A stretch of 64,000 nucleotides of DNA from Pseudanabaena sp. Chao 1811 (GCF_027942295.1 NZ_CP101416.1:3954501-4018500); one strand, 5' to 3'; counted from the stretch's first letter, positions 1 through 10,065 are shown. The notes: generated by a model not told the origin, from the letters alone. Numbers and translations are program-made.

Positions 1-878
1 ATACTGTTCTACAACAAACCTATCAAGATTTTGAAGTCATATGTTTAGATGATGCTTCAACAGATGAAAGCAATTATATAATTGCTAAGTTTTCAGATAA
101 TCACAGGGTTCAGACAATTTATAATACTGTCAATAGTGGTTCTCCTTTTAAACAGTGGGAAAAAGGTTTACAGGTTGCTAATGGAGAATATATTTGGATT
201 GCTGAGTCAGATGACTATGCTGATTTGAGATTTTTAGACAAACTAGTACCTATTCTTGAGCAAAATCCAAATATTGGTTTAGTTTATTCCCAGTCTTTAG
301 GGGTTGATGAAAATGATCATGTGATTCGTAATTGGAAAATATGGACAGATGATCTAGATAGCGATCGCTGGTCACATAACTTTATTAATAGTGGACGTAA
401 CGAATGTCAGAATTATCTAATCTTTAAAAACACAATTCCTAATGCTAGCGCTGTACTTATGAGACGATCAGTTCTAGATAAAATTGGGAAGATTGATACT
501 CAAATGCGATTGGCTGGAGATTGGTTACTCTGGGCAAAAATGTTAACAATTTCAGATATCGCTTTTGTTGCCGAACCTTTGAATAATTTTAGGACCCATA
601 CTAACGTAGTGAGGAATACAAGTAAACCATATTTAGAGTTGGAAGAAAGGCTTCAGGTAGTTCACTATATTTCTCAACAAATAGATGTCCCTCATGGTTT
701 TTGGGACATAGTTTTTATTCCATCAATTGGATGGTGGATGAGGATGTTGTTCCGTGGTGAAATTCCTTTAAGTAGAAGTCACAAAATTTATCAATCACTA
801 AAAAATATTGATCCAAATATAAACTGTCGTCTGTTTACAATATTTTTCAAAACGCTAAAAAATAAATTATCTTTATGA
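1..878 (+). CDS. Family 2 glycosyltransferase, 5' end outside window
   Basis: The frame is open from base 3, so the gene begins before the window; 291 residues are visible. The first visible residues (TVLQQTYQDFEVICLDDAST) are the typical GT-A nucleotide-binding strand of family 2 enzymes. A DxD-like metal site follows (WIAESDDYAD, about visible residue 65), and GDWLLWAKM in the second half matches the usual acceptor/catalytic loop. Only about 10-15 N-terminal residues should be missing. It probably transfers a sugar from a nucleotide-sugar at the cytoplasmic face during polysaccharide assembly. The methionine at 225 is internal and not the start. The sugar cannot be told from the sequence. 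Confidence 0.9.
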   Translation, partial: TVLQQTYQDFEVICLDDASTDESNYIIAKFSDNHRVQTIYNTVNSGSPFKQWEKGLQVANGEYIWIAESDDYADLRFLDKLVPILEQNPNIGLVYSQSLGVDENDHVIRNWKIWTDDLDSDRWSHNFINSGRNECQNYLIFKNTIPNASAVLMRRSVLDKIGKIDTQMRLAGDWLLWAKMLTISDIAFVAEPLNNFRTHTNVVRNTSKPYLELEERLQVVHYISQQIDVPHGFWDIVFIPSIGWWMRMLFRGEIPLSRSHKIYQSLKNIDPNINCRLFTIFFKTLKNKLSL

Positions 879-923
879 AATTAAATTCTAAGGATTTTAT
901 TGATTGTAATCTCTTGAATAACT

Positions 924-1583
924 ATGCTCCCATTAAAATTTGATTCACAAGGAAAAAATTCTCTTCACCAAGTTCTTTGCCTAGGTGCTCATAGTGATGA
1001 TATTGAAATCGGTTGTAGTGGGACGTTACTTAAACTTATTGATCAATTTCCAGATATAAGCATTTACTGGGTTGTATTTGGGGCTAATGAGCAAAGGAAA
1101 GAAGAGGCTCTTGCTAGTGCCTATGCTTTATTAAAAGATGTCAAAAATAAAACAATCTTGATTAAAGATTTTAGAGATCGATTTTTTCCTTATATTGGTG
1201 CAGAAATCAAAGATTTTTTTGATCATTTCACTAAAGATGTATCTCCAGATTTAGTTCTAACTCACTATCACAAAGACTTACATCAAGATCATCGACTAAT
1301 TTCTGATTTGACTTTGAATGCATTTCGAGATCATATGATTTTGGAATACGAAATCCCAAAATATGATGGTGATCTAGGTAATCCCAATTTTTTTGTTCAT
1401 TTAGACCCTGTAATTTACCAGAAAAAAATTAACCATCTAATACAATATTTTAAAACCCAAGCTAACAAACAATGGTTCACAGAAGAAACATTTTCTTCTA
1501 TCTTGAGATTGCGTGGAATTCAATCAAATGCACCAGACAAATATGCAGAGGCTTTTTACTTGCGAAAAGCAATTTTTCTCTAA
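924..1583 (+). CDS. PIG-L (LmbE-like) deacetylase family protein
   Basis: A 219-residue protein. LGAHSDDIEIGCSGTL near residue 20 is the zinc-binding AHPDDxE motif of the PIG-L family, with Ser in place of Pro. The second metal histidine lies in the HYHKDLHQDHR stretch around residue 115. Family members remove N-acetyl groups from N-acetylglucosamine-type substrates such as GlcNAc-PI or GlcNAc-malate, so de-N-acetylation of a sugar intermediate or a nucleotide-linked sugar is likely. It lies 45 bp after a glycosyltransferase and before an acyltransferase, which fits polysaccharide decoration. The exact substrate is unknown. Confidence 0.85.
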   Translation: MLPLKFDSQGKNSLHQVLCLGAHSDDIEIGCSGTLLKLIDQFPDISIYWVVFGANEQRKEEALASAYALLKDVKNKTILIKDFRDRFFPYIGAEIKDFFDHFTKDVSPDLVLTHYHKDLHQDHRLISDLTLNAFRDHMILEYEIPKYDGDLGNPNFFVHLDPVIYQKKINHLIQYFKTQANKQWFTEETFSSILRLRGIQSNAPDKYAEAFYLRKAIFL

Positions 1584-1720
1584 GGTTCAAATTTTGTGGT
1601 TAGCCTAAACCAACCAATAAAGCTACTCTGATTATTTTAAAACAGCTTTATTAACATTAACATTAATATTGAGACTTGCCATATAACATAACTTGCCATG
1701 TAATATATAGGCTTAATTAT

Positions 1721-2836
1721 ATGAATCGTCCAAAAAGTCAAATTGGATTTCTTGATGAGATGAGAGGAATTGCAATACTTTCTGTGTTCCTATTTCATTC
1801 ACTCCAAGCTGCTTGTGGGCGAGATCAATTGCCTTGGGGAGACTGGTTTAGAAGCTTTAATGTATCGAATGCATTTCTATCTTTATTACCCCTCAGCTTA
1901 GGATGGGCTGGAGTTCCCATATTTTTCGTTGTTAGTGGCTTTTGCATTCATCTCAGTTTTATGCGAAATCCAGATTGGCGCGATTTTTTCATTCGCCGAT
2001 TTTTCCGAATTTATCCTCCATACTTTTTTGCTGTTATTCTGTTTGCACTGGTTCTTCCATGGTCACGTATTAGTTATGGACTTCTTGGTATAGGGCAGTT
2101 ACTTAGTCACCTATTTCTGATTCATAATTTTGATAATCGCTTCTTTTGGGGAATTAGTCCATCTTTGTGGAGTATCGCAGTTGAAGCACAGCTATATCTT
2201 CTCTATCCCGTTCTTCTGCATTTGATTTCTCATTTGGGCTGGAATCGTACTTTAGGCTATGTTGCGGCTCTAGAAATTGGTCTACGATTACTATCAAGCG
2301 GAGTGCTTATGACTACAGGTCAACCATTGCCTCTGTGGTTTGAGGGATTACCAATTTTGTATTGGTATAGTTGGTCTATTGGTGCAGTAATTGCTGAGTC
2401 TTATGTATTAGGACTTCCAATTCCTTTTGCTAATCACTCTTTAATGGGTTGGAGTATAGTTGCTATTTTTAGCACCTTTGTAAAAGCTTTTGACTCATTT
2501 TCCTTTTTGCTTTTTTCACTACTTGCTGCAACTATGATCGCTAAACTGCTTCAAAAGTGTCCAACATCAAGCCTCTTCCCCACTTCATTAGCTAAGCCGT
2601 TCCGCACTATTGGCTTATGGAGTTATAGTATTTATCTGCTACACCATCCATTTATTAAAGCCATTTCTCTTATAAGTCCCAAGCTATCTTTGCCTGCAGA
2701 TATACAATCATGGATATTATTTGTTGTTTGTCTTGGTATCGGTATTCCTATCTTTGCTTTTTCTGCATTGTGGCATCACATTTTTGAGATTCCGAGTATA
2801 GTAGCTAGCAAACGAATTATTGCAAATTTTAAATAA
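1721..2836 (+). CDS. Membrane acyltransferase, acyltransferase 3 (OafA-like) family
   Basis: A 371-residue polytopic membrane protein. FLDEMRGIAILSVFLFHSLQ at the N-terminus is the conserved first helix of acyltransferase 3 proteins, including the catalytic-type His. A second conserved patch (IRRFFRIYPPYF) follows after residue 90. About ten hydrophobic segments fit. Members O-acylate sugars using acyl-CoA across the membrane. I prefer the ATG at 1721 because it starts directly on the conserved helix; an in-frame ATG at 1676 would add 15 unconserved residues. It probably acetylates the polysaccharide made by this cluster. Confidence 0.88.
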   Translation: MNRPKSQIGFLDEMRGIAILSVFLFHSLQAACGRDQLPWGDWFRSFNVSNAFLSLLPLSLGWAGVPIFFVVSGFCIHLSFMRNPDWRDFFIRRFFRIYPPYFFAVILFALVLPWSRISYGLLGIGQLLSHLFLIHNFDNRFFWGISPSLWSIAVEAQLYLLYPVLLHLISHLGWNRTLGYVAALEIGLRLLSSGVLMTTGQPLPLWFEGLPILYWYSWSIGAVIAESYVLGLPIPFANHSLMGWSIVAIFSTFVKAFDSFSFLLFSLLAATMIAKLLQKCPTSSLFPTSLAKPFRTIGLWSYSIYLLHHPFIKAISLISPKLSLPADIQSWILFVVCLGIGIPIFAFSALWHHIFEIPSIVASKRIIANFK

Positions 2837-3206
2837 ATGTATAGAAACCTTAAAATAATATCATCAACTATATTTTGAATTACTGCAATAACTACAAGAT
2901 GTATAAATAATATTCAAATATAGATATTCTATATGGTTAGGATAATATTTTAAGGATGATTTCGCTAAAAAATTCAATTGCAAGCCTTATCTAGCAAATA
3001 TTTTTAAGCAAGATTTTTGTACAATAATTTACAATGATAAACAGTCTTCTAGCAAGCAAAAGTGAGTAAAAAATTTTAACTTCTGCGTATGTTTAATAAT
3101 CAAGGTTTACTAAAAGCAGATGCTATGCTTTTGCCTATCCAGTAGGCTTAGATACTCTTACAAGCCTATTCTTTATTAAAGAAATCTATCAAGGGTATGT
3201 TGTTTA
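2837..3206. other. Intergenic stretch, 370 bp, no gene seen
   Basis: Very AT-rich, with no open frame worth reporting on either strand. The only structure noted is a weak 7-bp dyad (TAGGCTT / AAGCCTA at 3143-3149 and 3162-3168) just upstream of the ABC exporter gene. It may hold that gene's promoter, but no convincing -35/-10 pair could be chosen. Confidence 0.5.
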
Positions 3207-5003
3207 ATGGATTATTTGTCAAAGTTTCTATTTGTTATATCTGCTCAAAAGATTAAACTTTTACTGATAGTAACTCTTTTTATAACTATTTCTCTGTTAG
3301 ATGCCGTAGGCATTGGACTAATTGGTCCATTTATTGGTTTAGCAGTTAAACCTGAAGCAATTCAGGGGAATGTTTGGCTGTCTAGTATTTACGGATATCT
3401 AAAATTAAGCAATGTCAATCAGTTTATCGCTTTGTTAGGATTGGCTGTTGTTCTTCTCTTTTATTTTAAATCATTTCTCTATTACCAAATACAGAGTTAT
3501 GTATTGAGATTTTGTTATACACAGCAAGTATTGCTGCGTTTGAGAATGCTGCGTACTTATCTATCTCTACCCTATACATTTTATTTAAAAACAAATTCTG
3601 CCCATGTAATTCAGAGTATTAGTGGTGAATCTGCTAACTTTACTTACTCGATCGCTATTCCACTTTTAAACTCGATCGCTAATTTATTTGTTTTAGTAGT
3701 CCTTTTACTACTTATGGCAAAAACAGATTTGTTAGCGACAGTAAGTATATTTGGATTACTTTTAGTTGTAGTTGTTCCATTTCATTATTTTAGACATAAG
3801 GTTGCTGCTTGGGGAAAAGATGGTGTAGAGGCAAATACAGAGACAATTCGAGTGGTTAACCACGCAATCGGTGGCTTAAAAACTACAAAACTAATTGGCT
3901 GTGAAAGCTTTTTTGAAAATCAGCTACTTGCTCAGTCCAATAAATATGCAAGAGCCGCTAGTCTGTTTCATTCTTTTCAGCAGCTTCCTCGCATTGTCAT
4001 CGAAACATTGCTAATTACCTTTGTGGTTGGATTTGTGTCTTTGTCATTAATCATTGTCGAACGTTCGGATAGTTTAGTCTCGGTCTTAGGTATTTTTGCG
4101 ATCGCCTCTGTGCGAATTATTCCTTCGGCTAGCCAATTGTTAACATGCATGGGGGTACTACGAAACAATAAACCAACTCTGGATCGTCTCTACTTAGATT
4201 TGAAGGAATTAGAAGCTCCAGAATCACTAAAATATCTCAACATGTCTGGGAATAAAACACATACTATTAGCAATAATCGAGTTCATGCTTTTACAGACAA
4301 ATTGGTAATTGATCAGCTTAATTACTCATATCCTGGGGTGGCTAGAAAAGCTTTAAACAATGTCTCTTTGGCAATTCGTAAGGGAGAATCAATCGCTTTA
4401 ATTGGCAAGTCAGGAGCAGGTAAAACAACTCTGAGTGATATATTCTTGGGTTTACTGATACCCCAGTCAGGAGACATTCAGGTAGATGGTGTATCTGTAT
4501 ACAGCGATCTCCGAGCTTGGCAAAATTTGATCGGGTACATTCCTCAATCCATTTTTCTAATGGATGACACCATCGAAAGAAATATTGCCTTTGGATTGCC
4601 CGATGATCAAATTGATAAGCAAAAGCTAGATCAAGCCATCAAAACTGCACAACTTTCAGAATTAATTGAACAACTACCTGAGGGGATCCATACTTTCGTG
4701 GGCGAAAATGGTGTGCGTCTATCTGGAGGACAGAGGCAGAGAATAGGTATTGCGCGTGCGCTTTACTATGAGCGTGAAATCTTGGTGCTAGATGAAGCAA
4801 CTTCTGCTTTAGACAATGAAACTGAAAGTTTGATTGGTGAAGCATTACGAGAATTGGGACGCACTAAAACAATGATCGTAATTGCTCACCGATTAACAAC
4901 GGTCGAACATTGCGATCGCATTTATGAGATGAGTAATGGTGAAATTGTGAGATCGGGTAGCTATCAAGAAATTGTTATAGAAGGAAAAAAATATGAAGAT
5001 TAG
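3207..5003 (+). CDS. ABC exporter, fused permease-ATPase (MsbA/PglK-like)
   Basis: A 598-residue half-transporter. An N-terminal type 1 exporter membrane domain (about residues 1-320) is followed by an ATPase domain with Walker A GKSGAGKTT (about 398), signature LSGGQRQR (about 505), Walker B ILVLDEATSALD (about 525) and H-loop IVIAHRLTT (about 557). It should work as a homodimer that exports or flips a lipid-linked substrate. Among glycosyltransferase genes, the likely cargo is a lipid-linked oligosaccharide or glycolipid, as for PglK or MsbA; no Wzx-type flippase is visible in this window. The cargo is inference; the fold is certain. Confidence 0.92.
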   Translation: MDYLSKFLFVISAQKIKLLLIVTLFITISLLDAVGIGLIGPFIGLAVKPEAIQGNVWLSSIYGYLKLSNVNQFIALLGLAVVLLFYFKSFLYYQIQSYVLRFCYTQQVLLRLRMLRTYLSLPYTFYLKTNSAHVIQSISGESANFTYSIAIPLLNSIANLFVLVVLLLLMAKTDLLATVSIFGLLLVVVVPFHYFRHKVAAWGKDGVEANTETIRVVNHAIGGLKTTKLIGCESFFENQLLAQSNKYARAASLFHSFQQLPRIVIETLLITFVVGFVSLSLIIVERSDSLVSVLGIFAIASVRIIPSASQLLTCMGVLRNNKPTLDRLYLDLKELEAPESLKYLNMSGNKTHTISNNRVHAFTDKLVIDQLNYSYPGVARKALNNVSLAIRKGESIALIGKSGAGKTTLSDIFLGLLIPQSGDIQVDGVSVYSDLRAWQNLIGYIPQSIFLMDDTIERNIAFGLPDDQIDKQKLDQAIKTAQLSELIEQLPEGIHTFVGENGVRLSGGQRQRIGIARALYYEREILVLDEATSALDNETESLIGEALRELGRTKTMIVIAHRLTTVEHCDRIYEMSNGEIVRSGSYQEIVIEGKKYED

Positions 5004-5110
5004 GGAGTTTTTAAAATTAATTTTTAATTAATTATGGTTGTTTTCAGATTGACAAATGTTAATGAGAAAATAAACGTAAATTGTGAAACCTGTAATATTA
5101 AAGGCTACCA

Positions 5111-6745
5111 ATGATTATTGATGCAAGATCACTCCCCTCCGAAGAAAGTCTTGAAACCCATGTTTGTATTATTGGTGCTGGACCAGCGGGGCTGACATTG
5201 GCACGTGAGTTTGCTAATCAAAATTTTCAAGTCACCTTACTCGAAAGTGGTGGATTTGAATTTGATTCAGAGATTCAATCCCTTAATACGGGAAAAGTAA
5301 TTGGCGATCCCTATCCTGAATTAAGCGGCACCCGTCGCCGTCAATTTGGTGGAACTTCACATACTTGGGAAGGTCAAAATGGTTATAAAGAATATGGATT
5401 TCGTTGTCTTCCCCTAGATGTAATTGACTTTGAACAAAGAGATTGGCTGCCCTATAGTGGTTGGCCATTTACAAGGACAGATCTTGATCCTTTTTATGAA
5501 CGAGCGCATCAGGTTTGCCAAATAGGTCCCTATGCCTACAAAGCTGAGGATTGGGAAGATCAGCGAGCGGTACGTTTACCTTTTAAAAGCGATCGCATTG
5601 GCACATCCATGAGTCAATATGGACCGCGATATCCATTTACAGAGGAATATCCGCAGCAAATTAAGCAGACTCCTAACATCACGACAGTCATTTATGGCAC
5701 TGTCGTGGAAATTGTCACCGATGACAGTAATCAGACGGTCACGCGCTTGCGGATTGCTGCATCAAAGGATAAACAAGTTTGGTTAAATGCCAAGATATTT
5801 ATTTTGGCGACAGGTGGATTTGAAAATGCCCGCCTATTATTAGCATCAAATAAGCAACAAACATCGGGCTTAGGAAATCAGAATGATGTTGTCGGTCGAT
5901 ATTTTATGGATCGTCCCATCCTAAGCTGTTCACTGATCCCCTATAACCATAAGCTTTTAGAGCAAACAGCCCTTTACGACATCTACCGCACCAAAGGGGT
6001 TCCTGTGATGGCAAGAGTGCGTCTATCCGAAGATTTGATGCGGCGTGAGCATATCCTCAACAATGGCGCTCAGCTATTTCCCAGACCTCAAGAGCGTCAA
6101 AGAAAGGCAACTTTAGCACTGCGTTCTTTGGGTTCTGCAATACGCGATCGCCAGTCACTGCCAAATGTAACCAAAAACTTGATCACAGCATTGAGTGGAG
6201 GGGATTATATTCTGGTGGCGGGTTTCTGGGCAGCGATCAGGAAAATTCCTGCCCTGCGCCGTGGTGATTGGTCATATCTCCCCTATGAGAAATTAAGATT
6301 CTCTCAATTTGAAATTTTCTATCAAATTGAACAAGCACCCGATCCTAATAACCGAGTTACCCTCAGCGCAGAGCGAGATTTTCTCGGACAGAACAAGGTA
6401 GAGGTTCATTGGAAATTAAATCCGATTGATATCCAAAATGCGGTTCGGGTACAGGAAATTTGGGCTGAAGAATTTGACAAGGCGGGTCTAGGTAAATTGC
6501 AGTTTGCCAAGAAGCGAGAAGATTGGAAATTTGAAAATTTAGCCATGCATCACCATATTGGTTCTACGCGCATCAATAACGATCCTAAGCAAGGAGTCGT
6601 AGATGCGAACTGTAAGGTACATGGTATTTCTAACTTATTCATTGCAGGCAGTTCTGTCTTTCCCACGGCAGGTTATTCTAATCCGACACTCACGATTATT
6701 GCCTTATCCCTAAGACTCGCAGACCATATTAAAACTCTGATCTAA
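5111..6745 (+). CDS. GMC-type FAD-dependent oxidoreductase
   Basis: A 544-residue flavoenzyme. The FAD Rossmann motif is IIGAGPAGLTLAREF at about residue 20. The C-terminal block HHIGSTRINNDP followed by SNLFIAGSSVFPTAGYSNPT (about residues 479-530) is the GMC C-terminal signature with the active-site His region. Members oxidise alcohol groups of sugars or other small molecules. It starts a row of sugar-modifying genes (two SDRs, a Gfo/Idh protein), so oxidation of a sugar hydroxyl in cell-surface glycan synthesis is the natural reading. The substrate is unknown. Confidence 0.88.
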   Translation: MIIDARSLPSEESLETHVCIIGAGPAGLTLAREFANQNFQVTLLESGGFEFDSEIQSLNTGKVIGDPYPELSGTRRRQFGGTSHTWEGQNGYKEYGFRCLPLDVIDFEQRDWLPYSGWPFTRTDLDPFYERAHQVCQIGPYAYKAEDWEDQRAVRLPFKSDRIGTSMSQYGPRYPFTEEYPQQIKQTPNITTVIYGTVVEIVTDDSNQTVTRLRIAASKDKQVWLNAKIFILATGGFENARLLLASNKQQTSGLGNQNDVVGRYFMDRPILSCSLIPYNHKLLEQTALYDIYRTKGVPVMARVRLSEDLMRREHILNNGAQLFPRPQERQRKATLALRSLGSAIRDRQSLPNVTKNLITALSGGDYILVAGFWAAIRKIPALRRGDWSYLPYEKLRFSQFEIFYQIEQAPDPNNRVTLSAERDFLGQNKVEVHWKLNPIDIQNAVRVQEIWAEEFDKAGLGKLQFAKKREDWKFENLAMHHHIGSTRINNDPKQGVVDANCKVHGISNLFIAGSSVFPTAGYSNPTLTIIALSLRLADHIKTLI

Positions 6746-6836
6746 CTATCATCAAGCACTTGACTATAGCTATGTATAGGGATGCTAAGTTAATTCATCA
6801 TGATTTTTATAAACTCTAGATTGTTTAAGGTGAAAA

Positions 6837-7955
6837 ATGAAAATTGGCATTGTGGGAGCCACTGGATTCGTTGGTAATCGAGCCGCCGAAATATTCCATG
6901 CTCAAGGACATGAAATCATCCCTATTGTTCGTTCTATTGCCAGTGCCGATCGCCTAACTTTAAAAAACTTAAACTATCAGATTGCTAGTGCCTTTGATCA
7001 ATCCCAATTAGCAAAGGCTTTTAGAGGTTGTGATGTCGTAATTCACTCCGTCTTAGGCAGCCCCGGATTAATACGCGGTAGTGTGGAACCTGCCTATAAA
7101 GCTGCTCAAAAAGCAGGAGTGAAGCGCATTGTCTACTTAAGTTCGATGATTGTCCACCGCTCTGCACCTGCAATCGGTACTACCGAGGCTAGTCCGCTAG
7201 TGGAAAATCAAAAATTCCCTGCTCATCCTGCAAAAATCGATGCTGAACGCAAGCTCCTCAAATTACGGAAAAGTGGCTCCGTAGAAGTAGTAATTTTTCG
7301 CCCTGGGGTAGTCTTTGGTCCGCGATCGCGTTGGGTGTCAGATTTAGCAGGTCAGCTTTCTCAGGGAACAGCCTACTTTATCAATGGAGGTAAAGGCGTT
7401 TGTAATAGTGTCTATATTGACAATCTCATTCATGGCATTCAACTAGGGATGACAACACCAGAAGCGGATGGTGAAGCATTTTTTGTAGGCGATCGCGAAG
7501 AGATCACATGGTTTGATTTTTATAGTCCTTTTGCAGAAGCCTTTGGTGTTGATCCCACCCAGATTCCCACCCTGCCAATCCCTGAGTTTGCGCGTAGCCG
7601 TAAAAAGGAGTTGATCAGTGCAATTACTAACTCCCAATTTGTTCAGAAACTTCTCGCCTCAGTGCCTGAAGATCTCAAAAACAACCTCAAAAATATAGTT
7701 CCCAAACGCAAGAAACCACAATCTAAGATGGAAGTAATCGAGCCAGTCGAAGCATTGCCCAAAATAGAGACAAAACCACAACCCGTCGTCAATGAAATGA
7801 TGGCAGAATTGCAGCAGTCTCAATACAAGCTTCCTTTTACCAAAGCCGAGAGAATCTTAGGCTATGCCCCAGTTGTGACCTTTGATGAAGGCTGTCGTCT
7901 TTCCATAGAGTGGTTATCGCAATTAAAACAATTTGAGCCGTTACTTAAAAAGTAG
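6837..7955 (+). CDS. NAD-dependent epimerase/dehydratase family protein (extended SDR)
   Basis: A 372-residue SDR. GATGFVGNRAAE at residues 6-17 is the NAD(P)-binding glycine motif, and VYLSSMIVHRS carries the conserved Ser region. Where the family has the catalytic Tyr-x3-Lys, the sequence reads HPAKIDAER, so Tyr appears replaced by His while Lys is kept. A low-complexity Lys/Pro-rich stretch (about residues 285-325) interrupts the C-terminal part. It probably acts on a nucleotide-sugar or related intermediate together with its neighbours, but the missing Tyr makes classic SDR chemistry uncertain. Confidence 0.82.
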   Translation: MKIGIVGATGFVGNRAAEIFHAQGHEIIPIVRSIASADRLTLKNLNYQIASAFDQSQLAKAFRGCDVVIHSVLGSPGLIRGSVEPAYKAAQKAGVKRIVYLSSMIVHRSAPAIGTTEASPLVENQKFPAHPAKIDAERKLLKLRKSGSVEVVIFRPGVVFGPRSRWVSDLAGQLSQGTAYFINGGKGVCNSVYIDNLIHGIQLGMTTPEADGEAFFVGDREEITWFDFYSPFAEAFGVDPTQIPTLPIPEFARSRKKELISAITNSQFVQKLLASVPEDLKNNLKNIVPKRKKPQSKMEVIEPVEALPKIETKPQPVVNEMMAELQQSQYKLPFTKAERILGYAPVVTFDEGCRLSIEWLSQLKQFEPLLKK

Positions 7956-8000
7956 AGATTTGAAATTGATCCTGAGGGAAATTAAAAATCTCTACTTTTT
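7947..8000 (+). terminator. Stem-loop at the 3' end of the SDR gene
   Basis: A 15-bp perfect stem (7947-7961 with 7986-8000) ends in TTTTT and includes the stop codon of the upstream gene. The loop is 24 bases, longer than usual, so termination may be partial. Confidence 0.65.
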
Positions 8001-8071
8001 TATATAAACCTCATTTTTTTACATTCGCCAATGTCTAATGGGACAACCTCTCAAGATAAAAAGGAAATATT

Positions 8072-9145
8072 ATGACCCTCAAGGTAGCAATTGCAGGGGC
8101 GGGACATATTGCTCATGTTCATGCTCAAGCCGTCAAAAATCAAGGTGGGGAAGTAGTCGCAGTAATTGAAAAATTTTTAGATAAAGCGACTGCCTTCACT
8201 CAAAAATTTTCCATACCCCATCAATACGCAACCATCGAAGAAGCCCTTGCTGAAGCCAAATTTGATGCTTTAGTAATCGGTACTCCTAATTTTCTCCATG
8301 CTCCACAGGCGATCGCTGCTTTAAATGCCAAAGTCCCCGTTATGGTAGAGAAACCAATGGCACTTAATGCAATGGAAAGTGCTGAGGTAATTGAAGCAAG
8401 CTTGCGATCGCAAACAGTTTTACTAGTCGCCCACTGCTGGCGTTTTGATGAAGAGGTTTTATGGTTGCGATCAAAGGCTGAAAAGCTTGGTCAAATTGTT
8501 CGTACTAAGGGCTATGGTGTGCATACCCACTGGGGACCTAGAGGCTGGTTTACTGATCAGCAATTAGCAGGGGGTGGGGCGATCGCCGATGTTGGGATTC
8601 ATGCGATCGATACAACTAGATTCTTGATTGGTGATCCGCAGCCTGTGAGTGTATTTGCCAAAATTGGTACATACTACAAAGATTTCGATGTCGATGATAC
8701 AGGTGTAATTATCATTAACTGGGATAATGGTACAACCTCCTATATTGAATCAGGCTGGTGTCAACCCTATGTTGACAGCCCCCTTGCAGGGACACATCTT
8801 TATGGTAAAAAGGGTTTTGGACAGATCTTTCCTACGCGATTACTGCTTCCCAACAGTAAAAAAGCAAAAAGTTCAGATCGCTCCCTATTTAATCGTGTAC
8901 TATCTAAATTCAAGAAACAAGAAGAAATAGTGGAGGTAAAATCAAATTTTATATTTCCGCGCAAGGCTCATTTCCCCCAATCTATGTATGATCGCCAGAT
9001 GGCGCATTTTTTTGACTGTATTAACACTAAACACACACCTATCTCTGGCGGTATTGAAGGAGCAATCAATATGCAGATCGTCGATGCAGCCTATGCAAGT
9101 GCGAAAACAGGGCAGGTAGTAGAAATCACAGGAATTAGCCGATGA
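8072..9145 (+). CDS. Gfo/Idh/MocA family oxidoreductase
   Basis: A 357-residue NAD(P)-dependent sugar oxidoreductase. The N-terminal Rossmann motif is AGAGHIAHVHAQA; EKPMALN at about residue 93 is the family's conserved EKP loop with the catalytic-type Lys; DVGIHAIDTTRFL at about 172 supplies the conserved Asp/His pair. Family members oxidise or reduce a ring carbon of sugars or nucleotide-sugars. The stop overlaps the start of the next gene by four bases (ATGA), implying translational coupling with the rhamnosyltransferase-like protein. Confidence 0.9.
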   Translation: MTLKVAIAGAGHIAHVHAQAVKNQGGEVVAVIEKFLDKATAFTQKFSIPHQYATIEEALAEAKFDALVIGTPNFLHAPQAIAALNAKVPVMVEKPMALNAMESAEVIEASLRSQTVLLVAHCWRFDEEVLWLRSKAEKLGQIVRTKGYGVHTHWGPRGWFTDQQLAGGGAIADVGIHAIDTTRFLIGDPQPVSVFAKIGTYYKDFDVDDTGVIIINWDNGTTSYIESGWCQPYVDSPLAGTHLYGKKGFGQIFPTRLLLPNSKKAKSSDRSLFNRVLSKFKKQEEIVEVKSNFIFPRKAHFPQSMYDRQMAHFFDCINTKHTPISGGIEGAINMQIVDAAYASAKTGQVVEITGISR

Positions 9146-10059
9146 TTGAGCATAATCTTGAAAAAATCGCTGGACAAAATAAAGTGGGACAGTTTAATCA
9201 TTTTTTTCTAACCAAGTTTAATGTTAGAAGTTTTCCAGAACTCAGACCAGGATGTGAACCCGCATGGCTCGAAAGGAGATTTAATCTATTTGATCAATAC
9301 TGTTTTCCATCCGTCTCGAAGCAGTCCAATCAAAACTTTAAATGGCTAGTCTTTTTTGATGTCGATACCCCAGAGCATTTCAAGCAAAAGATTGCCGACT
9401 ATGCTCAGGCATGGGAAAACTTTATCCCAGTCTATTTAGATTGCCCCTTGCCCTACGGCGCATTTCCTGATGATGTCAGAACCGTTGTCCGTCGGTATAT
9501 TCCTAGTGATTGTGAATACCTGATTACAACTTGGCTGGATAATGACGATGCGATTCATAAAGATTATGTACAGTGTATCCAAGAAAACTTTGAGCCGAAA
9601 GATGGAGAAACCTTAAACTTTTTCTTTGGCTATCAGCTAGCTGAAGGGAAGCTTTATTTCGATTTTGAGCTTGCCAATCACTTCATTAGCTTAATCGAAA
9701 AATATAATCCTGAATCTTTTAATACCTGTCTATGCAGACCCCACAAGGAACTCTATGAGGTATGTAAATCTGCGAAAAAGATTTTCTGTAAACCTCTATG
9801 GATTGAAGTTGTGCATGGCTCCAACTACATGAATGTCTATCGTCGCGGCTTTCGCATACCAGTTGGTAATATCTTGGATGATTATGCCCTTAAAGCCGAG
9901 GAGCCGAAGGATCAAGAACAAACAATTCCATTCCTGCTAGAACAGGCAAAGATTTCGATTTTCTTTCCCTACTACTTTCTCAGAAAGGTGTTTTTGCGAA
10001 TCAAGCATAAACAACTAGATGAGTTAGCGATGAGTAGTTTTAAATTTAAAAAATACTAA
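9142..10059 (+). CDS. Putative rhamnosyltransferase-like glycosyltransferase
   Basis: A 305-residue protein resembling the putative rhamnosyl transferase family (Pfam Rhamno_transf). The family's start region FNHFFLTKFNVR, the FDQYCFPSVSKQSNQNFKWL stretch and the FFDVDTPE loop are present, and TTWLDNDDAIH at about residue 131 supplies an acidic DxDD metal-type site. It overlaps the preceding oxidoreductase by ATGA. A complete dTDP-rhamnose pathway 25 kb downstream makes rhamnose a plausible donor, but the donor is inferred from family naming only. Confidence 0.78.
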   Translation: MIEHNLEKIAGQNKVGQFNHFFLTKFNVRSFPELRPGCEPAWLERRFNLFDQYCFPSVSKQSNQNFKWLVFFDVDTPEHFKQKIADYAQAWENFIPVYLDCPLPYGAFPDDVRTVVRRYIPSDCEYLITTWLDNDDAIHKDYVQCIQENFEPKDGETLNFFFGYQLAEGKLYFDFELANHFISLIEKYNPESFNTCLCRPHKELYEVCKSAKKIFCKPLWIEVVHGSNYMNVYRRGFRIPVGNILDDYALKAEEPKDQEQTIPFLLEQAKISIFFPYYFLRKVFLRIKHKQLDELAMSSFKFKKY

Positions 10060-10065
10060 TTTTAG

